From positions 310,001 through 374,000 of the forward strand of contig NZ_FOVK01000001.1 in assembly GCF_900115135.1 (NCBI RefSeq): a stretch of DNA of 64,000 nucleotides, given 5' to 3'. Below, in pieces: positions 8,551-16,696 of this stretch (position 1 is the first letter of the stretch; each line of letters opens with the position of its first letter). The DNA is from Proteiniclasticum ruminis. GTDB lineage: Bacteria > Bacillota > Clostridia > Clostridiales > Clostridiaceae. The notes beneath the pieces were generated by a model that saw only the letters and a program-made list of their open reading frames with translations, searched no databases and was not told where the DNA came from. The translations under genes were made by a program, and so were the position numbers.

Positions 8551-8707
8551 CTGAAAACCTCCTTATACTCCTTCATTATACTTTGAAAAGTGTCCTAAAA
8601 AAAGACTGTAAACGTTTATTTTTTTCTTGGTTCCAAAGAAGATTACGGTGCTGAAGTTTTCCAAAAAAGAAAGACACCTAAATCCTTGCATTAGATGACT
8701 TCTTCCG

Positions 8708-8736
8708 TTGACGATGCTTTTTTTATCCGCTATAAT
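8708..8736 (+). promoter_or_regulatory. Promoter of thrS leader
   Basis: TTGACG (8708-8713), 17-nt spacer, TATAAT (8731-8736). Transcription should begin near 8743, just before the T-box. Confidence 0.8.
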
Positions 8737-8759
8737 AAAGGAAATTCAATATCATCAAC

Positions 8760-9000
8760 ATGATGAACAGGACGAGTACTTATTAGAACTCTCAAAGAGA
8801 AGGAAACCAAGGCTGGAAGTTTCCAGTGAGTTCTACTAACGAAGACCCCCTGGGAGTGGAGCACGAGGATACTTTTTATATAAGTGCTTCCGTTTGCCGC
8901 GTTAAGGCGTAGAGTGATAATAAAGTATATCTTTATTTTAATTAGGGTGGAACCGCGACGACTCGTCCCTTTCTTTGGGACGGGTCTATTTTTATTTATA
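8760..9000 (+). ncRNA. Threonyl T-box riboswitch
   Basis: Stem I with the AGGACGAGTA start and the AAGGAAACC/GGAAGTTTCC arm, a specifier codon ACT (Thr) at 8835-8837 in TTCTACTAACGAA, the T-box sequence AGGGTGGAACCGCG (8944-8957), and a terminator stem ACTCGTCCC/GGGACGGGT (8961-8985) followed by Ts. Uncharged tRNA-Thr should stabilise the antiterminator and switch thrS on. Confidence 0.95.
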
Positions 9001-9014
9001 CAGGAGGAATGGAA

Positions 9015-11024
9015 ATGATCAACATTACATTAAAAGACGGAAATGTCATAGAGCTTGAAAAAGGCTCCACAGTAAAAGATGCCGCATTTGCAATCTCATC
9101 TGGCCTCGGCAGAGCTGCCATGGCAGGAAGGGTCAACGGGGAGCGTGTAGACCTTCGGTTCCCGCTGGAAGAAGACTGTACTCTTGAAATCAGAACTTTT
9201 GATGATGAAGACGGACAGCATGCGTTCCGGCATACCTCTTCTCATATACTTGCGCTAGCAGTGAAGAGACTATATCCAGAAGTGAAACTGGCCATTGGAC
9301 CAGCCATCGCAGACGGATACTACTATGACTTCGATAAAGAAGGCAGTTTCTCTGCGGAGGATCTGCTGAAGATCGAAGAAGAAATGAAGAAAATCGTAAA
9401 AGAAGATCTGAAACTGGAAAGATATACTCTTTCTAGAGAAGAAGCCATCGCGCTCATGAAGGAGATCGATGAGCCTTATAAAGTGGAGCTCATTGAAGAT
9501 CTTCCTGAAGATGAAGTATTGTCCTTCTACAAGATGGGAGAGTTCGTGGATCTGTGCGCTGGACCTCATATCACATCCACAAAGCTGGTGAAGGCATTTA
9601 AGCTGACCCAGGTGGCAGGAGCTTATTGGAGAGGTTCTGAAAAGAACAAAATGCTGACAAGAATCTATGGCACCTCATTCCCTAAAAAAGCAGACCTGGA
9701 TGAATACCTTTTAAGAGTAGAAGAAGCAAAGAAAAGAGACCACAACAAGATCGGAAGAGAGCTCGGCATCTTCACATCTTCCGAACTGATTGGCCAGGGC
9801 CTTCCACTGTTCAAGAAAAATGGAACCAAAATTCTCCAGGTCATGAAGAGATTCATAGAGGATCTGGAAGAAAGCAGAGGCTATGAGTTTACTCAAACAC
9901 CTCTGATGTCCAAGTCTGATCTGTTTAAAATTTCCGGACACTGGGATCATTATAAAGATGGCATGTTCATCATGTGTCAGGACCCTCATGGTCATGGAGA
10001 CCTGTTCGGTGACGACGTTGAAGGGGAAGTCATGGCTTTAAGACCAATGACCTGTCCTTTCCAATTTGCCATTTATAATTCTGATCAGCACAGCTATAGA
10101 GACCTGCCCGTAAGAATGGGTGAAACCTCCACACTGTTCAGAAATGAATCCTCAGGAGAGATGCACGGTTTAACAAGAGTCCGCCAGTTCACCATTTCAG
10201 AAGGTCATCTCATCGTAAGACCGGATCAGCTGGAAGAAGAGTTCAAAGGGGTTCTTGATCTTACCAATTATGTCATGGAAGTCTTGGGCATTAAAGATGA
10301 CATTACCTATAGATTCTCCAAATGGGATCCAAAGGATACGCACAAATACATCAATAACCCTGAAGCTTGGGAAGCGACACAGAACACCATGAGAGAGATC
10401 CTCGACCATGCGGGCGTGAATTATGTGGAAGCAGATGGGGAAGCGGCTTTCTATGGTCCAAAACTTGACCTTCAGATGAAAAATGTACATGGCAAGGAAG
10501 ATACCATCATCACAGTTCAGATCGACTTTGCTCTTCCTGGCAGATTCAACATGACTTATGTGGATAAAGACGGGCAGAAGAAACACCCCATCGTCATTCA
10601 TAGAACCTCCATCGGGTGTTATGAAAGAACTTTGGCCATCCTCATTGAAAAGTATGCGGGCGCAATGCCACTATGGCTTGCTCCAGTCCAGGTAAGACTT
10701 CTCCCCATCTCAGAAAAATATCATGATTATGTGGAAGAAGTGCTGGCGCTCATGAAGAAAAAGGGAATCCGCGCAGAAATGGATGAAAGAAACGAAAAGA
10801 TCGGCTACAAAATTCGAGAAGCTAGAAATGAAAGGATTCCATATTTTGTGGTCATTGGAGAACAGGAGCAGCAAGACGGTACATTATCTGTAACCAGCAG
10901 AGAAAAGGGTGATGAAGGAAAAGTATCCATGGAAGATTTTATCAACCGAATTGTCATGGAAGACGAAACCAAGTTCAACTATCATTTTGCTGAAAAAGCT
11001 GACGAAACAAAGGGTGAGAACTAA
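9015..11024 (+). CDS. thrS: Threonyl-tRNA synthetase
   Basis: 669 residues. TGS domain at about 1-62, the editing domain with H73 and H77 (HTSSH) and the DLCAGPH motif, the class II catalytic core (RPMTCPFQFAIYNSD; TRVRQFTISEGH; HRTSIGCYERTLAILIE) and a C-terminal anticodon-binding domain (VRLLPISEKYHDYVEEV). It charges tRNA-Thr and edits mischarged Ser. ATG 9015 lies 7 nt after AGGAGG (9002-9007); the in-frame ATG at 9009 is too close. Controlled by the T-box upstream. Its end overlaps the next gene. Confidence 0.97.
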   Translation: MINITLKDGNVIELEKGSTVKDAAFAISSGLGRAAMAGRVNGERVDLRFPLEEDCTLEIRTFDDEDGQHAFRHTSSHILALAVKRLYPEVKLAIGPAIADGYYYDFDKEGSFSAEDLLKIEEEMKKIVKEDLKLERYTLSREEAIALMKEIDEPYKVELIEDLPEDEVLSFYKMGEFVDLCAGPHITSTKLVKAFKLTQVAGAYWRGSEKNKMLTRIYGTSFPKKADLDEYLLRVEEAKKRDHNKIGRELGIFTSSELIGQGLPLFKKNGTKILQVMKRFIEDLEESRGYEFTQTPLMSKSDLFKISGHWDHYKDGMFIMCQDPHGHGDLFGDDVEGEVMALRPMTCPFQFAIYNSDQHSYRDLPVRMGETSTLFRNESSGEMHGLTRVRQFTISEGHLIVRPDQLEEEFKGVLDLTNYVMEVLGIKDDITYRFSKWDPKDTHKYINNPEAWEATQNTMREILDHAGVNYVEADGEAAFYGPKLDLQMKNVHGKEDTIITVQIDFALPGRFNMTYVDKDGQKKHPIVIHRTSIGCYERTLAILIEKYAGAMPLWLAPVQVRLLPISEKYHDYVEEVLALMKKKGIRAEMDERNEKIGYKIREARNERIPYFVVIGEQEQQDGTLSVTSREKGDEGKVSMEDFINRIVMEDETKFNYHFAEKADETKGEN

Positions 11025-11418
11025 AGTTTTGAATCCTTGCTATGTTTGTGGAAAAAAAGGAGACAGGCATCACATCATTCATAAAGAAGAGGGTGGGCTT
11101 GACTATCCGCTGAACAGGATCTATCTGTGTGATGAGCATCACCGGGGACCTCACGGTCCCCATAAAGATCCCCAGGTGGATGCTTCCTATAAAAAAATGC
11201 TCTATGAGAAACTGCATCTTCTTTTCGAAAAATCTTATTATCAGGAAGAGGAGATTAAAACCACCATCCATCTCTCAGCAAGCCTTCTCAGAACGATCAC
11301 AAAAACACTGAAACGATATAAGGAAGGATACCGGAATCTGGACCTCATAGATTTTCTCATGAGCGGTCATCAGATTTCTGATGAGGTTCTTGAACCCGAC
11401 CTGTATTTGGACGAATAA
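11014..11418 (+). CDS. HNH-like zinc-site protein, function unknown
   Basis: 134 residues if started at GTG 11014, which overlaps the thrS end by 11 nt; TTG 11032 is another option. The N-terminus has CYVCGKKGDRHHI and YLCDEHHRGPHGPHK, a C-x2-C...C-x2-H arrangement with an internal HH, as in compact HNH/zinc endonucleases and related clostridial proteins. The rest is helical (ASLLRTITKTLKRYKEGY). The catalytic HNH order is only partial, so nuclease activity is uncertain. Coupled to thrS; no other functional clue. Confidence 0.7.
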   Translation: MRTKVLNPCYVCGKKGDRHHIIHKEEGGLDYPLNRIYLCDEHHRGPHGPHKDPQVDASYKKMLYEKLHLLFEKSYYQEEEIKTTIHLSASLLRTITKTLKRYKEGYRNLDLIDFLMSGHQISDEVLEPDLYLDE

Positions 11419-11541
11419 GTTTTAATGACCACTGCAGAAAACAGCAGAATAGTCCTAGACTGCTCTAAAGCATTGAAATCATTAGACTGTTCACACCTCA
11501 ACACAGAATATATGAATCGGACATAGTTCCTTAGGAGACAC

Positions 11542-12168
11542 ATGAAAGAAATCATTATTTCCGCTGTCATCGGATATTTGTTGGGCAATATCCAAGCTGC
11601 CTATATACTTGGAAAACTGATCAAGAAAGTGGATATCAGGACCATGGGCCAGGGAAATGCTGGGGCATCCAACGCCGTAGAATCTCTTGGCTGGAAGTTC
11701 GGGGTACTGGTTGGTATCATTGATGTGCTGAAAGGTGTAGTTTCCATTCTGCTGATTAAGCTGCTCTTTGATGTGAAGCTGAACCCAGATGGTGCCTTTC
11801 TTCTTTACCTTGCTGGTTATACAGCAATTTTAGGACATATCTATCCATTTTATATGAATTTTAAGGGAGGGAAGGGTACAGCAACTCTAGTAGGAATCTT
11901 GCTTGGTTTGAATCCTCTATATGGTCTCATCGGAATCCTATTTATTGTATCCACCACTCTGCTTACAGACTATATCGTCCTTGGTACCGCTGCGCTGACT
12001 ACCTATGTGGTGGCTCTGACCTGTCTCAAAGATTTTGGAACAGGTGCCCTCGTCCTGTCCATATTAGGAGCACTCCTTAGTATGTTTCTTCATCGTAAGA
12101 ACTACAGAAGAATCAAACTTGGCACAGAAACGAGACTGTCACAGGTACTTCATAAAAAGAAGAAATAG
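11542..12168 (+). CDS. plsY: Acyl-phosphate:glycerol-3-phosphate acyltransferase PlsY
   Basis: 208 residues, five or so membrane helices. It has the three family loops: GYLLGNIQAAYILGKL, GQGNAGASNAVE (the glycerol-3-phosphate site, usually GNPGATN) and MNFKGGKGTAT (acyl-phosphate site). It acylates glycerol-3-phosphate in the first step of phospholipid synthesis at the cytoplasmic membrane. ATG 11542 follows TTAGGAGA. It has its own terminator shared with ndk. The 123 nt between the previous gene and this one show no clear promoter. Confidence 0.93.
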   Translation: MKEIIISAVIGYLLGNIQAAYILGKLIKKVDIRTMGQGNAGASNAVESLGWKFGVLVGIIDVLKGVVSILLIKLLFDVKLNPDGAFLLYLAGYTAILGHIYPFYMNFKGGKGTATLVGILLGLNPLYGLIGILFIVSTTLLTDYIVLGTAALTTYVVALTCLKDFGTGALVLSILGALLSMFLHRKNYRRIKLGTETRLSQVLHKKKK

Positions 12169-12180
12169 GCAGGAGATAGA

Positions 12181-12219
12181 AAGACCGCTTCAAGTCCAAC
12201 GACTGAAGCGGTCTTTTCA
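12181..12219. terminator. Bidirectional terminator plsY/ndk
   Basis: 12-bp perfect stem AAGACCGCTTCA/TGAAGCGGTCTT (12181-12192, 12204-12215), 11-nt loop, T run on the plus strand. Confidence 0.85.
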
Positions 12220-12228
12220 CATGGTTTT

Positions 12229-12624
12229 CTAAAACCAAATACTGATTTCTTTTTCTGCGTTCTCCAATGAGTCTGACGCATGAACTGTATTCTCTTTATA
12301 ACTGACACCATATAGATTTCGGACTGTACCTGCTTCCGCTTCTGCGGGATTGGTTTTTCCGTTCAGCACTCTTACTTTCTCAATGGCATTTTCACCCTCC
12401 AGCACTAAAGCTACCAAAGGACTTCTTGTGATGTAGGATATAAGTGGCTCAAAGTAATCTCTACCCTCATGCTCCTTATAATGCTCCGTTGCGGTCTCCA
12501 CATCCGCATGGACCATGCGAAGTTTAGTGACTTTCAGGCTGTTTGCTTCATAAAGTGCTATAATGTTGCCGATGAGGTTTCTTTCCACCGCATCAGGTTT
12601 GATCAGTACCAAGGTGTTTTCCAT
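12229..12624 (-). CDS. ndk: Nucleoside diphosphate kinase
   Basis: 131 residues, slightly short for the family. NTLVLIKPDAVERNLIG at the start and the phosphohistidine motif NTVHASDSLENAEKEISIWF(20-residue tail) at the end are diagnostic. It balances NTP pools by transferring the gamma phosphate through the His. The usual NFIHGSDS motif is NTVHASDS, and the residue before GTVRNLYG follows the expected order. ATG 12624 follows AGGAG. Own promoter at 12656-12684; convergent with plsY. Confidence 0.93.
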   Translation of the reverse strand: MENTLVLIKPDAVERNLIGNIIALYEANSLKVTKLRMVHADVETATEHYKEHEGRDYFEPLISYITRSPLVALVLEGENAIEKVRVLNGKTNPAEAEAGTVRNLYGVSYKENTVHASDSLENAEKEISIWF

Positions 12625-12655
12625 AATTATCTCCTATCAAACGTTATTTTAAACC

Positions 12656-12684
12656 ATTATATCAAGGTTTCAATACCTTGTGAA
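12656..12684 (-). promoter_or_regulatory. Promoter of ndk
   Basis: On the minus strand TTCACA (12684-12679), 17-nt spacer, TATAAT (12661-12656), with an extended -10 TGATATAAT. Confidence 0.75.
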
Positions 12685-12714
12685 GAGTAAATATACACGG
12701 AAAAGAGGGTTCAA

Positions 12715-13218
12715 ATCACGGAAAATCAAATACATCCACTTTCACCAATCTATAATAAATATTCTACGACTCTCATTCTTGGCAGTTTTCCTTCGGTGAA
12801 GTCTAGAGCATCTATGTTTTATTACGCGCATCCTCAGAACCGATTCTGGAGGATCTTGCCAAGAATTTATAACAATCATCAGACACTGGAGACTAATGAG
12901 GAGAAATCGCAGTTCCTTCTGGAACACAGAATCGCACTTTGGGATGTCCTTCATTCCTGCACGATAGAAGGTTCCTCAGACAGCAGCATCAAAGATGCTG
13001 TCCCCAATGACCTGACCTTCCTTCTCGAAAACTCGGACATCCGGCGCATTCTATGTAATGGCACAACGGCCTACAAACTGTTCCAAAAATTTCAGAAGTT
13101 TGACCTGGAAAAATCAGTTGAAGTGCTTCAATTACCAAGCACCAGCCCAGCCAATGCAAGATTTTCAGAAGAGACGCTGGAAAAGATCTGGAAAGAAGCT
13201 TTGTTACATCATAAATAG
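12715..13218 (+). CDS. DNA-deoxyinosine/uracil glycosylase (Mug superfamily), start codon unusual
   Basis: 167 residues if read from 12715. The family motifs are intact: IHPLSPIYNKYSTTLILGSF, PSVKSR, FYYAHPQNRFW, WDVLHSCTIEGSSDSSI and LCNGTTAYKLF. This matches the hypoxanthine/uracil-DNA glycosylase branch of the Mug superfamily, which removes deaminated bases. The first ATG, GTG or TTG in frame is GTG 12796, which would cut off the essential GSFPS loop, and the frame has a stop at 12688. AGAGGG at 12704-12709 points to ATC 12715 or ACG 12718 as the start. Either a rare start codon is used or the start was lost by mutation. Length matches the family when 12715 is used. Confidence 0.75.
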   Translation: MTENQIHPLSPIYNKYSTTLILGSFPSVKSRASMFYYAHPQNRFWRILPRIYNNHQTLETNEEKSQFLLEHRIALWDVLHSCTIEGSSDSSIKDAVPNDLTFLLENSDIRRILCNGTTAYKLFQKFQKFDLEKSVEVLQLPSTSPANARFSEETLEKIWKEALLHHK

Positions 13219-13248
13219 AAGGAGATGCATCAGCATCTCCTTCTATTT
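13217..13248. terminator. Terminator between glycosylase and DUF2680 gene
   Basis: 12-bp perfect stem AGAAGGAGATGC/GCATCTCCTTCT with ATCA loop. It serves convergent genes; T-rich after the stem on the plus strand. Confidence 0.75.
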
Positions 13249-13253
13249 ATAAA

Positions 13254-13691
13254 CTATCTGTTTCTACCAAATCCTCCGAAACCACCATTCATCATACCAC
13301 GTCCCATGCCTCTTCCAAATCCGAGACCATAATTCTGACCAGCAACTCCACCACCGCATGGACCAGTACCATTTTCGATATTTTCAAGAATTTGATCTGC
13401 ACGTTCTCTGGAAAGGGTACCTTCCTTCACACGCTCCTCAATGACTTCTTTTTTCTGTTCCAGAACTTCATTTCGGAACTCATCAAGTTTTCCCTCTTCC
13501 TCTGCGATCTCATAAAGCATTTTTCCTTCTTCAAAATGTTCATCTTCAATCTCTTCAATGGACTTTCCTGTGATCCCAGCCAGCGCCTCCCAGGGATTGT
13601 CATACTTTGCTGCTGCAAATACTGTAAGGGATGTGATTCCCATAGCCACCGCCAATGTGCTGCCTGCAATAATTTTACTGATTTTGTTCAT
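13254..13691 (-). CDS. Secreted DUF2680-type protein
   Basis: 145 residues. Signal peptide at about 1-27 (IIAGSTLAVAMGITSLTVFAAA), then a short DUF2680-type helical repeat (GKSIEEIEDEHFEEGKMLYE and REVADQI-like ERADQILENIENG), then a Gly/Met/Arg/Phe-rich tail (GFGRGMGRGMMNGGFGG). The tail has no acidic residues and ends GFGRNR. Function is unknown; DUF2680 proteins are small exported proteins of Firmicutes. It lies 97 nt downstream of another small secreted protein and faces away from a two-component system. ATG 13691 follows AGGAGGAAG. Confidence 0.8.
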   Translation of the reverse strand: MNKISKIIAGSTLAVAMGITSLTVFAAAKYDNPWEALAGITGKSIEEIEDEHFEEGKMLYEIAEEEGKLDEFRNEVLEQKKEVIEERVKEGTLSRERADQILENIENGTGPCGGGVAGQNYGLGFGRGMGRGMMNGGFGGFGRNR

Positions 13692-13788
13692 TTTTTACTT
13701 CCTCCTTTGGTTGTTCTTTGATTACATCATATGATCCATTTGTGTCTAAAATTTGTTTTTTCTCAAGTAATCCTGTGTTTTTTCAGCT

Positions 13789-14082
13789 CTACATCTGACA
13801 GTGGTGGACATTGGGATTGTTTTCAATCGGACAGTTGTAGATTCCATTTTTTTGTCCATTTCCCGGTACATCTTGCCCCATCATAAGCGCTTTGTGATAC
13901 TCATGCCTTCTGCTTTTCATGAAATTTTCCATAGCAGGAACTGACTCCTCAGAACCCTCCATTGTCATTTCACCGACTTCAGCAGCACGAACTTCCACAG
14001 GAGTGAGAAAAGAGGCCCCCGCAGATACAGCCATAGCCAGCATAAGTGCATTTGTCATAATCATGAATTGTATTTTTTTCAT
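13789..14082 (-). CDS. Small secreted Met/His-containing protein, unknown
   Basis: 97 residues. Signal peptide at about 1-34 (MTNALMLAMAVSAG...VRAAE), then a short mature part with Met pairs (EMTME, AMENFM, ALMM), HEYH, and a C-terminus CPIENNPNVHHCQM with two Cys, two His and a Met. These are plausible soft-metal ligands (inference). ATG 14082 follows GGAGGG; an in-frame TTG at 14097 overlaps that ribosome site. Divergent from the two-component genes at 14268, with 185 nt between. I know no named family. Confidence 0.7.
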   Translation of the reverse strand: MKKIQFMIMTNALMLAMAVSAGASFLTPVEVRAAEVGEMTMEGSEESVPAMENFMKSRRHEYHKALMMGQDVPGNGQKNGIYNCPIENNPNVHHCQM

Positions 14083-14267
14083 TATTAAACCCTCCAAATT
14101 CGTTTTATAAGGTCACTATACAGCGCAATTGTGTTGAAAGTTTGTCTTAAGATAGCATTTTCTGTGTTTCTCTTTTACCCTACAGTCTGAATCATCACAA
14201 AAAAAACATATCTCTTCGCTAAAATGATATTATTGAATAGAACAGAAAACAGAAAGGAATGAGTGTC

Positions 14268-14963
14268 ATGAACCTGCTCATCGCAGACGACCATAAACAA
14301 ATCACATCAATACTAAGTGATTATGCAAAAAAAGAAGGATATACTGTAATGATCGCCAACGATGGCAAAGAAGCGTTAAGTTTGTTCAGTAGGAATACGT
14401 TCGATCTGGTGCTTCTTGATGTGATGATGCCGGAGATGGATGGTTTTCAGGTATGCAGAGAAATCAGGAAAACATCTTCTGTCCCCATCATAATGGTCAC
14501 CGCTAGAGGAGAGGACTTTGAACGCATCATGGGCCTTGATATGGGGGCTGATGATTATATCGTGAAACCTTTTTCCCCAGGGGAAGTCATGGCAAGAATC
14601 CGTGCGATTCTTAGAAGGATTTCACCTGACCCAAAAGAAAACCAGGATAAAAACCTCTTAATCTATGACAATCTCACCATTAATATTGAGGAGTTCACTG
14701 TACTGATTGAGGCTGAACCCGTATCACTCACAAAAAAAGAGATTGAGATCCTTTATACCATGGCAAAGAACCCCAACAAACTTTTTACACGGGATAATCT
14801 TTTAAGCAGTTTATGGGGCTATGATTACTTCGGCGATGCCAGGACTGTAGATTCTCACATAAAAAGACTCCGTGCAAAACTAGACAGCTATCATCATCCA
14901 AATTGGGAAATAAAGACGGTTTGGGGGATGGGTTACAAATTTGAGGTGGAACATGAACTATAA
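14268..14963 (+). CDS. OmpR/PhoB-family response regulator
   Basis: 231 residues. Receiver domain with D7/D8 acid pair, phospho-acceptor D51 (LVLLDVMMPEMDGF), T/S (IIMVTARG) and K (DYIVKPFSP). Winged-helix DNA-binding domain at about 130-228 (LTKKEIEILYTMAKNPNKLF; DARTVDSHIKRLRAKL). Two in-frame ATGs exist; 14268 has the better spacing to AAAGGA, since 14259 touches it. The kinase gene starts inside its end with an 11-nt overlap, so the pair is a classic two-component system. Targets are probably the divergent secreted proteins (inference). Confidence 0.95.
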   Translation: MNLLIADDHKQITSILSDYAKKEGYTVMIANDGKEALSLFSRNTFDLVLLDVMMPEMDGFQVCREIRKTSSVPIIMVTARGEDFERIMGLDMGADDYIVKPFSPGEVMARIRAILRRISPDPKENQDKNLLIYDNLTINIEEFTVLIEAEPVSLTKKEIEILYTMAKNPNKLFTRDNLLSSLWGYDYFGDARTVDSHIKRLRAKLDSYHHPNWEIKTVWGMGYKFEVEHEL

Positions 14964-16443
14964 AATCACAAGAAAACTGGTTCTTTTTATCGTTTCTTTG
15001 CTCCTTCTCTTTTCAGTGCTCATGAGTGTTGTATTTGCGCGCCTTTTTTCCGAACATACTTTAGAATACCATCAGGAGGATCTAAAGATCCGAGCGGAAG
15101 CCATAGCTTCAAATCTCACAGAATTTTTGAACTCCACTACAAGTTCTGGTTCCATGGGTATGGGTGGTATGGGCATGGGGATGAACGGCATGAAGGGATA
15201 TATGCCATATTTGAGAGGGCTAGAGCAGGTTGCCATGGGTAATGTATGGATTGTGGACCGGAATGCTTCTATCATCTATGAATCAAAAGGACTAGAAATC
15301 GAGTCCCAAGAGCTTCCACCCACTGCTAATGAAATCATTGAAAAAGCACTTTCTGGCAGCACTTCTTTCAGTGAGACCTTCAGTGACTTTATTGGTATAA
15401 AAAGCCTGACTGTAGGGGTGCCCATTCTCAATGATACGCAAGAGGTCATAGGTGCTGTGCTGCTTCATGCTCCTGTGAACAATATTGACTCCTCTATCTT
15501 AAGCGGACTGAATATCCTTTTTATTTCAGCAGCCATTGCTTTGGTCCTGGCGATTCTCTTAGGTACACTTTTTTCTTTAAAGTTCATAGCACCCATCAAA
15601 AAAATAAATAAGGCAGCATATAAACTATCTGAAGGGGACTATGCTACCCGGACACAAGTGATTCAAAATGATGAAATCGGAGATCTCGCGAAAACTGTAG
15701 ACCAATTGGCCCTTCGGCTTGATGAAGCATCCAGGGAAAGCAGTAGACTGGAACAGAGCAGACGGGACTTTATCGCCAGTGTCTCACACGAACTGAGAAC
15801 TCCTGTCACTGTGTTAAGAGGTTCTCTTGAGGCACTGAAGGACGGAATCATTGAAGACGAAGAGCAGAAGAAGCAGTACCAGGATCAGATGTTTCAGGAA
15901 GTACTCTCTCTTCAGAGACTGGTGGATGATCTTCTCAGTCTCACAAAGCTTCAGAATCCGGATTTTAAGATCAGCAAAGAACTTCTCAATCTTTCCGAAG
16001 TCCTTTCTGATGGTGTGGATGCCATGAAACTAGTAAGTACGGACAAAGAAATCAGCCTGAGCCTTACAAATCCATATTCCTTTATTCCATTCTCAGGGGA
16101 CTATGGAAGACTTCGCCAAATGTTCATGGCTGTCCTTGATAATGCTATAAAATTTTCACCGAAACGAAGCTCCATTGACATAGAGGTCATTGACCAAGCA
16201 ACTACAGCAGTGGTGGAAATCAGGGACTATGGTATCGGCATGGAAGAGAAGGTAAAAGCGCATATTTTCGATAAGTTCTTTCAGACCTCTACATCAGAGA
16301 ACCTGAAGGGAACTGGACTGGGTCTTTCCATTGTCAATGAAATTGCTTTGAGGCATCAGGTGTCCATTGATGTGGAAAGCCGTAAAGGGGAGGGAACCGT
16401 CTTTACCTTCACCTTCCTAAAGGAAAAAAATCCCACTACATAA
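14953..16443 (+). CDS. Sensor histidine kinase with Met/Gly-rich sensor loop
   Basis: 496 residues. Membrane helices at about 10-29 and 183-206 flank an external domain of some 150 residues. HAMP at about 207-260, HisKA with H279 (FIASVSHELRTPVTVLRG), and HATPase_c with NAIKFSP, DYGIGM and GTGLGLSIV. The external part contains seven methionines in 17 residues (68-84, MGMGGMGMGMNGM then KGYM), unusual for a sensor and reminiscent of copper- or silver-binding Met motifs. ATG 14953 lies 4 nt after GAGGTG. It overlaps the regulator gene by 11 nt. Confidence 0.95.
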   Translation: MNYKITRKLVLFIVSLLLLFSVLMSVVFARLFSEHTLEYHQEDLKIRAEAIASNLTEFLNSTTSSGSMGMGGMGMGMNGMKGYMPYLRGLEQVAMGNVWIVDRNASIIYESKGLEIESQELPPTANEIIEKALSGSTSFSETFSDFIGIKSLTVGVPILNDTQEVIGAVLLHAPVNNIDSSILSGLNILFISAAIALVLAILLGTLFSLKFIAPIKKINKAAYKLSEGDYATRTQVIQNDEIGDLAKTVDQLALRLDEASRESSRLEQSRRDFIASVSHELRTPVTVLRGSLEALKDGIIEDEEQKKQYQDQMFQEVLSLQRLVDDLLSLTKLQNPDFKISKELLNLSEVLSDGVDAMKLVSTDKEISLSLTNPYSFIPFSGDYGRLRQMFMAVLDNAIKFSPKRSSIDIEVIDQATTAVVEIRDYGIGMEEKVKAHIFDKFFQTSTSENLKGTGLGLSIVNEIALRHQVSIDVESRKGEGTVFTFTFLKEKNPTT

Positions 16444-16519
16444 TTTTCTTTATTCAAAACCTTGTCAGCGCAAGTTATATCCGGTATGATAGGAGAGTAC
16501 AAAAATTATTTTCAGGTAG

Positions 16520-16547
16520 TTGACAGACTATCTGATTATGTTATAAT
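16520..16547 (+). promoter_or_regulatory. Promoter of infC operon
   Basis: TTGACA (16520-16525), 16-nt spacer, TATAAT (16542-16547). Confidence 0.8.
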
Positions 16548-16554
16548 AGTTTGG

Positions 16555-16690
16555 TACAAGTAGAAACCACCGTTTCTCACCCTACGACTCGCGTTGTATG
16601 GTCACAATTCATTCTTTAGTGAATTTGAGGACGGTTTATGCCGTCCTTTTTTAGCGTCTACCGTTAGAAAAGGCATGTTGAATTCCGGAG
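16555..16690 (+). ncRNA. L20-type ribosomal protein leader with attenuator
   Basis: Leader of the infC-rpmI-rplT operon. It contains the stem AGAAAC-CACC-GTTTCT (16562-16577), a variable middle part and a terminator GGACGG/CCGTCC (16629-16646) with a six-T run. L20 protein binding to such leaders promotes termination in Firmicutes. Confidence 0.8.
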
Positions 16691-16696
16691 GTGAAA

